Below are positions 7,381 through 13,461 of a stretch of 15,340 bases of DNA, piece by piece (position 1 is the stretch's first letter; each line of letters starts with the position of its first letter). Source of the DNA: Synergistaceae bacterium. Lineage in GTDB: Bacteria; Synergistota; Synergistia; Synergistales; Synergistaceae. The stretch is taken from NCBI GenBank assembly GCA_031264605.1, contig JAISDQ010000040.1, positions 1-15,340 on the forward strand. Direction: 5' to 3'. The notes beneath the pieces are model-generated. The model worked only from the letters and a program-made list of their open reading frames with translations, was not told the origin of the DNA and did no database searches. Made by a program: the position numbers and the translations under genes.

Positions 7381-8418
7381 GTGTGGGGGAAGGATATAGG
7401 AATCGATCTGGGAACCGCTACGGTTCTTATCTTTATCAAGGACAAAGGCGTCGTGCTGCAGGAACCGTCGGTCGTCGCCATGGATCAGAACAGCGGAAAG
7501 ATACTCGCGGTCGGTTCCGACGCCAAACTGATGATAGGCAAGGTGCCGGGCAACGTGGTCGCGGTCCGGCCTCTTAAGGACGGGGTCATTGCCGATTACA
7601 CGATGACCGAGGTCATGCTCAGGCTTTTCATAAAGAAAGTGACGCACGGGCTAGAACGGATTATGAGGCACCGCGTGATGATATGCGTTCCGTCGGGAGC
7701 CACCGACGTCGAACGCAGGGCCGTGCTCGAGGCGGCGCTCGAGGTAGGGGCCAAAGAGGCGTACCTCATAGAGGAGCCGATGTCCGCGGCGATCGGCGCC
7801 GGCCTCGAAATATCCGAGCCGGGCGGCAATCTCGTGGTCGATATAGGCGGCGGCACCACCGACGTGGCCGTCATCTCTCTCGGGGGTATCGTGGTGTCGA
7901 AATCCCTGCGCGTCGGCGGCGATAAATTCGACGAGGCGATAATGCGTTACACCAGACGGCAGTTCAACCTCGCCATCGGCGAACAGACCGCCGAGGATCT
8001 CAAGGTCAAAATAGGGACGTGTTTCTCAGTGGGAGAGGAACTGTCGATGAACATAAGGGGGCGCGACCTCCTGCAAGGCCTGCCACGGCAGATTACCATG
8101 ACCAGCACCGACGTCATGAAAGCCATAGAAGATTCAATAAATACCATAATCAGCGGAATTCGGGAAGTTTTGGAGCTAACGCCGCCCGAGTTGGCTGCCG
8201 ATATTATTGAAAGAGGCATAGTGCTCACGGGCGGAGGCGCTCTGTTGAGGGGTTTGCCGGAACTGGTCACGCAGCAGACGGAAATAGAGACTAACGTGGC
8301 GGAATCTCCGATGGAGTGCGTAGTTCTGGGAACGGGACGAACGCTCGAAACGCTCGATAAGTTCAGAGAGTCGGGCACGGTGCTATCTGCTAACAGAAAA
8401 GGCGGCAGGAGGCGTTGA
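7381..8418 (+). CDS. mreB: Rod-shape-determining actin homologue MreB/Mbl
   Basis: Bacterial actin that polymerises on the inner face of the cytoplasmic membrane and guides the elongation machinery for peptidoglycan. The 345-residue length is typical. The actin-fold ATPase motifs are intact: phosphate-1 DIGIDLGTATV (residues 5-15), phosphate-2 VDIGGGTTDVAV (from residue 153) and the adenosine motif VLTGGGALLRG (from residue 281). CVPSGATDVERRAV and LIEEPMSAAIGAGL are further MreB signatures. The GTG start has GAGAGGTG seven bases upstream. It heads the flagellar rod and ring genes, as mbl precedes flhO-flhP in Bacillus, so Mbl is an equally fair name. The usual mreC-mreD partners do not follow. 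The C-terminus ends in a basic tail (NRKGGRRR). Confidence 0.95.
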   Translation: MWGKDIGIDLGTATVLIFIKDKGVVLQEPSVVAMDQNSGKILAVGSDAKLMIGKVPGNVVAVRPLKDGVIADYTMTEVMLRLFIKKVTHGLERIMRHRVMICVPSGATDVERRAVLEAALEVGAKEAYLIEEPMSAAIGAGLEISEPGGNLVVDIGGGTTDVAVISLGGIVVSKSLRVGGDKFDEAIMRYTRRQFNLAIGEQTAEDLKVKIGTCFSVGEELSMNIRGRDLLQGLPRQITMTSTDVMKAIEDSINTIISGIREVLELTPPELAADIIERGIVLTGGGALLRGLPELVTQQTEIETNVAESPMECVVLGTGRTLETLDKFRESGTVLSANRKGGRRR

Positions 8419-8459
8419 AACAAACGCCGCCTCCGCCGAAAAGGCCACAGGGGGCGGCG
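8408..8459 (+). promoter_or_regulatory. Alternative hairpins at the mreB-flgF junction, one hiding the flgF ribosome binding site
   Basis: CGCCGCCTCC (8425-8434) can pair with GGGGGCGGCG (8450-8459), a 10-bp stem with one G-U pair. The loop contains a small inner stem (8435-8437 with 8443-8445). This traps the flgF Shine-Dalgarno GGGGG (8450-8454). The same left arm can instead pair with the end of mreB: GGAGGCG (8408-8414) with CGCCTCC (8428-8434), which frees the site. The two folds exclude each other. A ribosome finishing mreB at 8416-8418 would cover part of the left arm. Confidence 0.4.
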
Positions 8460-8461
8460 CA

Positions 8462-9280
8462 ATGTTCAGGGGAATTTACACGGGAACTTCCGCTATGCTG
8501 GTTCAGGAGAAGATGCTCGACGTGGTTGGAAATAACCTGGCCAACGTCGATACGTCGGGCTTTCGGGCGCGTGTAGCGGTGAACAAATCTTTTCCTGAAG
8601 TTTTGATGGACAGAGTCGAGCGATACACGATCGTCGACGAAGCTCTCAACGAAGAACTGAAAGAACGCAAATTTTTCCCATATTTCCGGGGCCGTTCCGC
8701 CATAGGAACCATACCTATGACGAACGTCCTGTCAGAAACCACGATGTCCGCAGAGCGCGGACCCATTCAGTGGACGGACAACCCGACCGACGTCGTCATC
8801 GACGGCGACGGTTTTTTTGTGGTGCAGGACGGAAACGGCAACACCTTCTACACCCGTTCGGGACATTTCCAGAGAAACAACCTTGGGCAGCTCGTCACTC
8901 ATGACGGCGCTTACATCATAGGCGACGGCGGGCCCGTTACCATCGGCGAAGCCACGATGGTAGCTATAGGCGACAACGGTCAGGTGTTCGCGGACGGCGA
9001 GCAGGTGGCCACGCTTCAGGTGGTTAACTTCGAAACTCCCACATATCTTCATCACGTCGGAAAATCACTTTTGGAGGAGACGGCCGAATCGGGGCCGCCT
9101 CAGCCAGTCGCCGACGCGCGCCTCGTGAGCGGCGGACTCGAACGTTCCAACGTGCAGGTCGTATTGGAGATGGTGCGGATGATCGAGGCAAACAGGGCTT
9201 TCGAGGCCTCGGCAAGGGCCGTGACAATACAGGACGAGCTGTCCGGCAGGATGATCACGTCCGTAGGCAAGCCCAGTTGA
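8462..9280 (+). CDS. flgF: Flagellar proximal/distal rod protein FlgF (FlhO-like)
   Basis: Structural subunit of the flagellar rod, the drive shaft crossing the periplasm. The 272-residue protein has the rod/hook family architecture. An N-terminal coiled-coil helix ends in NNLANVDTSGF (residues 24-34), the middle carries the FlgE/F/G beta domain (VVIDGDGFFVVQDGNGNTFY), and the C-terminal helix carries SNVQVVLEMVRMIEANRAFE. A region of about 40 residues after the N-terminal motif (VERYTIVDEALNEELKERKF) is more variable. The ATG at 8462 has AGGGGG seven bases upstream. The gene sits 43 bases after mreB and immediately before flgG, the same order as flhO-flhP. FlgF rather than FlgG is chosen because the next gene is the better FlgG match. 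Tandem stops (TGATAG) end the gene. Confidence 0.92.
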   Translation: MFRGIYTGTSAMLVQEKMLDVVGNNLANVDTSGFRARVAVNKSFPEVLMDRVERYTIVDEALNEELKERKFFPYFRGRSAIGTIPMTNVLSETTMSAERGPIQWTDNPTDVVIDGDGFFVVQDGNGNTFYTRSGHFQRNNLGQLVTHDGAYIIGDGGPVTIGEATMVAIGDNGQVFADGEQVATLQVVNFETPTYLHHVGKSLLEETAESGPPQPVADARLVSGGLERSNVQVVLEMVRMIEANRAFEASARAVTIQDELSGRMITSVGKPS

Positions 9281-9294
9281 TAGGGATAAATTAT

Positions 9295-9327
9295 ATGAAA
9301 AAATTTTTTGCGGGAGGTATCGCGTGA
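9295..9327 (+). other. Possible 10-codon leader ORF overlapping the flgG start
   Basis: ATG at 9295 reads MKKFFAGGIA and stops with TGA at 9325-9327, sharing one base with the flgG ATG (TGATG). AGGGAT at 9282-9287 stands seven bases upstream. The frame also contains the flgG ribosome binding site and a six-A/six-T run (9298-9309). It could couple flgG translation to ribosome traffic from upstream, or be a chance reading of the spacer. Confidence 0.25.
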
Positions 9328-10115
9328 TGTTACGATCTCTTTGGGCCGGAGCCAGCGGCATGATCGCTCAGCAGACGCATCTCGACGTTGTGGCCCACAA
9401 CCTCGCCAACGTCAATACGTCGGGATTCAAAAAACTGAGGGCGGATTTTCAGGACCTCATCTATCAGATAAACAGGGAACCGGGCGTTCCGGTAGAGCCG
9501 GATTCGATGGTGCCTACCGGCATACAGGTCGGCCTGGGAGTCAAAGTCTGCGGGACGACGAGAATTTTCATGCAGGGCCCACTCCAGACGTCGGACAACG
9601 CGACGGATATAGCGCTCACCGGCGAGGGTTTCTATCAGGTCACGATGCCCGACGGCACGATAGCTTACACCCGCGACAGCAACTGGAAGATAGACGCCAA
9701 CGGCCAGGTCGTGAACCACGACGGTTATCTGCTCGAACCGGCGATAGTGGTGCCGGAAGACGCCACCGATTTCGCGGTTTCGCAGACCGGCGCGGTCACG
9801 ATAAAAATGCCCGGCGAAGTGCTGCCCGAAGAGATAGGGCAGATAGAGCTGGCCCGCTTCATAAACCCCGCCGGCTTACGTTCCATAGGGCGCAACCTGT
9901 TTCTCGAATCCGCGGCCAGCGGCGCGCCGGTCGTGGGGAACCCCGGCGACGAGGGATTCGGCGCTCTCGAACAGCGCACTCTGGAAATGTCGAACGTGCA
10001 GGTGGTCGAGGAAATGGTCGAAATGATAGTGGCTCAGAGGGCTTATGAGGCCAACTCCAAGACCATTCAGACGGCCGACGAACTTCTGCGCATGGCGAAT
10101 AACCTGAGACGTTAA
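9327..10115 (+). CDS. flgG: Flagellar distal rod protein FlgG
   Basis: Main subunit of the distal rod, which passes through the P and L rings and connects to the hook. The 262-residue protein aligns end to end with enteric FlgG as recalled. SLWAGASGMIAQQTHLDVVA at residues 4-23 leads into HNLANVNTSGFKK. The middle includes LTGEGFYQVTMPDGTIAYTR, and later come ESAASGAPVVG and LEMSNVQVVEEMVEMIVAQR near the C-terminus. ATG 9327 is preferred: GGGAGGT (9312-9318) is eight bases upstream and the family starts with a single M before LRSLW. An in-frame GTG at 9324 is also possible and adds one residue. It is 46 bases after flgF and 13 bases before flgA. Confidence 0.96.
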   Translation: MLRSLWAGASGMIAQQTHLDVVAHNLANVNTSGFKKLRADFQDLIYQINREPGVPVEPDSMVPTGIQVGLGVKVCGTTRIFMQGPLQTSDNATDIALTGEGFYQVTMPDGTIAYTRDSNWKIDANGQVVNHDGYLLEPAIVVPEDATDFAVSQTGAVTIKMPGEVLPEEIGQIELARFINPAGLRSIGRNLFLESAASGAPVVGNPGDEGFGALEQRTLEMSNVQVVEEMVEMIVAQRAYEANSKTIQTADELLRMANNLRR

Positions 10116-10128
10116 GGGGTTTGAGGCG

Positions 10129-11043
10129 ATGAAGGCGCATTCTTTCATCATAATTACGATTCTGACGGCGGCGTTTTCGGCCTTTTTGCCGAGGCCGGCC
10201 CGCGCCGCGGAACTCACGATATCGTTGCCGCCGTCCGTCGAGGCGCGCGAGGGATGGTTCTACCTGGGCGAGTACGCCGAAATATACGGAGACAGGGAGA
10301 CGGCGGACGGCGCGTCTATGGCCGTGATACGTCACGACGGTTCGTTTTCGAGGCGCGACGTCATAGACGCCCTCTCGTACACCGAGGCCGCGGGCAGGGA
10401 AGTTTCGATCGTCATGCCGGATGTCGTCGAAGTGGACGCCGAGCCGGAAATAGCGGCTGAACTGAGGGCGATGACAGCGTGGAAGTGGCGCGTGGAAATC
10501 GACGTAGCGCCCGGAAGCTGGGCGGAAACGATAAACGGCTTCAGCGGTTACCGCCTTCCGCCGAAAATAACACCGGGAGCGAGATCCATTGCCGTCAAAC
10601 TTGTCGACGCCGACGGCCGCGAACACAACAAACAGGTCAAGGCGACGTGGTATCAGCCAGTGATATACGCGACGCGGCCTTTGTCCAGGGGCGAGCGGAT
10701 AGACGTCTCGAAACTCGGCGCGAGAATCGGCAAAGCCGCGATGATGATGACCGGATTTTCCTCGCCGGAACAGCTCGCCGGAGCGGTGACGCGCAAGGCG
10801 GTGAACGCCCTGGTGCAGTTGGAGACGGGAGACGTGAGGCAGGAGAGTTTCATCCGGGCCGGATCGACGGTGACCATGGTGGCCCGTTCCAACGGCCTGG
10901 GCGTGGAAGTGAAGGGAATAGCGATGCAGCGCGGCGGTTTGGGCGACATCATAAGGGTAAAAAACCTGTCGAGCAAAAAAATCCTTAAAGCGAGGATTAT
11001 CGGCGCGGACAGGGTGGAGATAAACACGGAGGCCGCACGGTGA
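10129..11043 (+). CDS. flgA: Flagellar P-ring assembly chaperone FlgA
   Basis: Periplasmic chaperone needed for FlgI to assemble into the P ring around the rod. The N-terminus is a Sec signal peptide with a likely cut after ARA (residues about 24-26). The C-terminal half holds the SAF-type domain: ATRPLSRGERIDVSKLGAR, then VRQESFIRAGSTVTMVAR, and finally the conserved GDIIRVKNLSSKKILKARI. At 304 residues it is longer than enteric FlgA; the extra length lies in the poorly conserved N-terminal half (residues about 30-180). The ATG follows flgG by 13 bases with a GAGG-like binding site. It sits directly before flgH and flgI, consistent with its role. Confidence 0.9.
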   Translation: MKAHSFIIITILTAAFSAFLPRPARAAELTISLPPSVEAREGWFYLGEYAEIYGDRETADGASMAVIRHDGSFSRRDVIDALSYTEAAGREVSIVMPDVVEVDAEPEIAAELRAMTAWKWRVEIDVAPGSWAETINGFSGYRLPPKITPGARSIAVKLVDADGREHNKQVKATWYQPVIYATRPLSRGERIDVSKLGARIGKAAMMMTGFSSPEQLAGAVTRKAVNALVQLETGDVRQESFIRAGSTVTMVARSNGLGVEVKGIAMQRGGLGDIIRVKNLSSKKILKARIIGADRVEINTEAAR

Positions 11044-11067
11044 GAGGCGGGGAATGGAGGAATCCGT

Positions 11068-11649
11068 ATGAAACTGATTAAGACGATGAGCGTGATTTTG
11101 ATCCTGTCGGTGATGGCGTCCGCGGCTCCGCACGCCGCCGCCGATTCGCTCTGGACCGACAATTCGAGCCTCTTTTCCGACAGAAAGGCCGGGCGTATCG
11201 GCGACATACTCATGGTAAAGGTAAACGAGAAATTTTCCGATACCGACGAGGGCAAGACAAGCTCCAGCAAGGACACCGACGAGGATATCAAGGCCGGCTT
11301 CGGGATTCTGTCGTTCCTCAGGGCGTTCGGTTTCGGCTCGTCGTCGAAGACGAGCGGCAATACGAAGGTCGAGCGCACAAAAAAGATGAACATGCAGTTG
11401 AGTTGCATAGTCACCGACGTGCTGCCCAACGGCAATATGGTGATACAGGGCGAACGCTCTATGCTCAGCGGAGCCGAGAAAATGAACGTGACCTACTCGG
11501 GCGTGGTGAGCCCGCGCGACGTGGCGCACAACAACGTGGTCGACAGTTCCAGGGTCGCCAACGCGGAAATCATAGTGAACGGCAAGGGAATCATCTCCCG
11601 CGCTCAGCGTCCCGGCCTGATAAATCAAATACTTCAGGCCATATTCTGA
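11068..11649 (+). CDS. flgH: Flagellar L-ring protein FlgH, apparently not a lipoprotein
   Basis: Forms the outer-membrane L ring, the bushing through which the rod exits. The 193-residue protein has the family N-terminus (SLWTDNSSLFSDRKAGRIGD, then ILMVKVNE), a low-complexity Ser/Thr/Lys stretch typical of FlgH, and the C-terminal block DVLPNGNMVIQGERS through NGKGIISRAQ. It starts with a signal peptide (residues 1 to about 25, ending HAAA). Enteric FlgH is a lipoprotein with a cysteine after its signal; here no cysteine occurs near the signal, and the only one is in LSCIVTDV. It is also shorter than enteric FlgH. ATG 11068 has GGAGG (11056-11060) seven bases upstream. The presence of this gene is strong evidence for an outer membrane. 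Confidence 0.93.
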   Translation: MKLIKTMSVILILSVMASAAPHAAADSLWTDNSSLFSDRKAGRIGDILMVKVNEKFSDTDEGKTSSSKDTDEDIKAGFGILSFLRAFGFGSSSKTSGNTKVERTKKMNMQLSCIVTDVLPNGNMVIQGERSMLSGAEKMNVTYSGVVSPRDVAHNNVVDSSRVANAEIIVNGKGIISRAQRPGLINQILQAIF

Positions 11650-11678
11650 GAATGGGGAAGAACGGAGGGGTTTTCATC

Positions 11679-12800
11679 ATGAAAAAAATTCCGGGTTTGA
11701 AAAAAGCCGCGCTGACGGCGGCACTTGTATGCGCGGCCGCGCTCCCCGCGTTTGCGGGAGTGGTCCAGCCGATGACGCGGGTGAAGGACATCGCGACTGT
11801 GGAAGGCGTCAGGGAAAACCAGCTCATAGGCATGGGGTTGGTGGTAGGGCTTCAGGGCACCGGGGACAAGGGGCCCATGGCGATGCAGATGATGTCGAAC
11901 ATGACCGAGCAGTTCGGCGTCACGATGGATCCCAAGCAGATAAAGAGCAAAAACGCTGCAGTCGTGACGGTGACCTGTCAGTTGTCGCCTTTCGTCAGTC
12001 CCGGACAGAACACCGACGTATTGGTGAGCGCCATGGGAGACGCGAAGAGCCTCGAAGGCGGCGTGCTGCTCCAGACTCCGTTGAAGGCCGCCAACGGCAG
12101 AGTGTACGCGGTGGCCCAGGGCCCGCTGACGCTCGGCGGCTGGTCCGAGAGCGGAGCGGCGGCGTCCGCCAAGAAAAACGTGATCACGGTCGGGCGCATT
12201 CCGAACGGCGCGATAGTGGAGCAGGGCGTCGAGATGAACTACGCCGGCAACGGGGTTATAAACCTGCTGCTTCGCAATTCCGACTTCACCACCGCGCAGA
12301 GGGTGGCGGGCGCGATAAACCAGAAATTCGGCGCTGTGGCGCACGCTTCCGATCCGGGGCGCGTCTCGGTCAATCTGCCGCCGTCTTACGCGAATTCCCC
12401 GGCCGCTTTCGTGGCTTCCATAGAAAATATGACGGTACGCCCGGACGCCGCCGCCAAGGTCGTGGTCAATGAGCGCACCGGCACGATCGTGATGGGCGGC
12501 AACGTGAAGATAGGCAACGTGTCGGTCGCGCACGGCAACCTCTCGGTCAGGGTCGCCGAAGGCGCGGCGGTGAGCCAGCCGAGCCCCTTCAGCGACGGAA
12601 GAACGGTCGTAACTCCTCAGTCCGACGTAACGGCGCACGAGGACGAACAGGCGCAGCTCGTCGAACTTCCCGCCACTTCTACAGTTCAGGATTTGACCGC
12701 GGCCATGAACGCGGTAGGAGTTGGCCCAAGAGACCTGATAGCGGTGCTTCAGGCCATGGACGAAGCCGGAGCGCTTCACGGCGCCCTGGTTATTCAGTAA
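11679..12800 (+). CDS. flgI: Flagellar P-ring protein FlgI
   Basis: Periplasmic subunit that polymerises around the rod in the peptidoglycan layer. The 373-residue protein carries a signal peptide (MKKIPGLKK, a hydrophobic run, likely cut after AFA) followed by VKDIATVEGVRENQLIGMGL and VVGLQGTGDKG. Further signatures are VLVSAMGDAKSLEGGVLLQT, INLLLRNSDFTTAQRVAGAI, KVVVNERTGTIVMGG, VAHGNLSVRV, and VGPRDLIAVLQAMDEAGALH at the C-terminus. The two cysteines that form a stabilising disulfide in E. coli FlgI (as recalled, in SCAVAQGN and AGCLRAKL) are replaced here. ATG 11679 has GGAGGGG (11664-11670) eight bases upstream; an in-frame ATG at 11652 lacks such a site and would precede the signal peptide. 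It follows flgH by 29 bases. Confidence 0.96.
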   Translation: MKKIPGLKKAALTAALVCAAALPAFAGVVQPMTRVKDIATVEGVRENQLIGMGLVVGLQGTGDKGPMAMQMMSNMTEQFGVTMDPKQIKSKNAAVVTVTCQLSPFVSPGQNTDVLVSAMGDAKSLEGGVLLQTPLKAANGRVYAVAQGPLTLGGWSESGAAASAKKNVITVGRIPNGAIVEQGVEMNYAGNGVINLLLRNSDFTTAQRVAGAINQKFGAVAHASDPGRVSVNLPPSYANSPAAFVASIENMTVRPDAAAKVVVNERTGTIVMGGNVKIGNVSVAHGNLSVRVAEGAAVSQPSPFSDGRTVVTPQSDVTAHEDEQAQLVELPATSTVQDLTAAMNAVGVGPRDLIAVLQAMDEAGALHGALVIQ

Positions 12801-12819
12801 GGGTCAAAGAGGACTTACG

Positions 12820-13149
12820 ATGGCTGATTTCGGCGCGATAAACAGGCCCAATTTCCTCAATCCCGACGGTTCGATGTCGCCCGTGGAATACCGGCGCAAG
12901 GAACGCGCGCTGGAGGAGAGCTGCAAACAGTTCGAGGGCCAGGTATTCGGCAAGCTGTGGAAGGACATGATGAAATCCGCGCGAACCATAGGCGGAGAAG
13001 AACGCAAGAGAGAGTACGGCCCCCTGGAGGACACGGTAGTCGAGATGGTCTCCGAACATCTGTCGGAGAGCCAGGGAATAGGCGTATGGAAGGTGCTGTA
13101 CGATAACCTCCACGAGCAGATACCAAAACCCGTCGAGAATATGAATTAA
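12820..13149 (+). CDS. flgJ: Rod-binding (rod cap) protein, FlgJ N-terminal domain only
   Basis: A 109-residue protein equal to the N-terminal domain of FlgJ, which caps and helps polymerise the growing rod. The conserved core is RKERALEESCKQFEGQVFGK followed by LWKDMMKSAR, and the closing block is LEDTVVEMVSEHLSESQGIG. It lacks the C-terminal muramidase domain found in gamma-proteobacterial FlgJ, so cutting the peptidoglycan for rod passage must rely on another enzyme not seen here. Single-domain FlgJ is common outside the gamma-proteobacteria. It starts 19 bases after flgI with AGAGGA upstream and is the last gene before the hairpin array and terminator. Confidence 0.9.
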   Translation: MADFGAINRPNFLNPDGSMSPVEYRRKERALEESCKQFEGQVFGKLWKDMMKSARTIGGEERKREYGPLEDTVVEMVSEHLSESQGIGVWKVLYDNLHEQIPKPVENMN

Positions 13150-13150
13150 A

Positions 13151-13310
13151 GCGCGGGATCAAAACCTTGGGGCTCTGCCCCAAACCCCGCAAGGGGCTCG
13201 CCCCTTGACCCCCATTATAAATTTTTCTTTCACCCGAAGGGTGAAAGAAAAATTATAAATAGGGTGCAGGGAGCTTGCTCCCTGCCGGGTTCGGGCGGAG
13301 CCCGAGGTTT
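13151..13310. repeat. Array of five hairpins (REP/BIME-like) downstream of flgJ
   Basis: Five inverted repeats lie within 160 bases. (1) TTGGGGC/GCCCCAA, loop TCT, 13167-13183. (2) CAAGGGG/CCCCTTG, loop CTCG, 13190-13207. (3) A 16-bp perfect stem, left arm 13220-13235, loop GAA, right arm 13239-13254, flanked by the direct repeat ATTATAAAT (13214-13222 and 13252-13260). (4) GCAGGGAG/CTCCCTGC, loop CTTG, 13266-13285. (5) TCGGGC/GCCCGA, loop GGA, 13291-13305, followed by a T-rich stretch that may terminate transcription. No ORF of substance is present. The look is that of dispersed extragenic palindromes. Confidence 0.7.
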
Positions 13311-13346
13311 TATTCTTGCGTTTGCAATTGAGAAGAATATATTTAT

Positions 13347-13379
13347 GGCGCGGCCTCGAAGCCGCGCCCGTATTTTTTT
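13347..13379 (+). terminator. Rho-independent terminator of the flagellar operon
   Basis: GGCGCGGC (13347-13354) pairs perfectly with GCCGCGCC (13361-13368) around a six-base loop CTCGAA. A run of seven T follows at 13373-13379. Orientation matches the upstream mreB-flgJ operon. The remaining 13380-13446 is leader for the next gene; the only promoter hint is a weak extended -10, TGTGATACT (13389-13397), without a clear -35. Confidence 0.85.
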
Positions 13380-13461
13380 CGGGCGGTATGTGATACTATT
13401 TTCCGGTCAATGGGATACATGCTCGATCGCGATGTTTTACGCTTAATTGGAGGTGCTTTGT

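Noticed and set aside
9859..11628. Very long open frame on the minus strand (589 codons) opposite flgG, flgA and flgH
   Set aside because: It lies wholly across clear flagellar genes in the plus strand, has arginine/histidine-rich composition typical of antisense frames in GC-rich DNA, and has no recognisable motif.
11634..12779. 381-codon open frame on the minus strand opposite flgI
   Set aside because: It runs antisense to a full-length FlgI with intact motifs; composition bias explains it.
13151..13310. CRISPR array
   Set aside because: The repeats are different inverted repeats, not a single direct repeat with spacers of constant length.
13264..13446. Small gene in the gap after the hairpin array
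   Set aside because: The 60-codon frame crosses the terminator and hairpins, has no suitable binding site and no protein-like composition.
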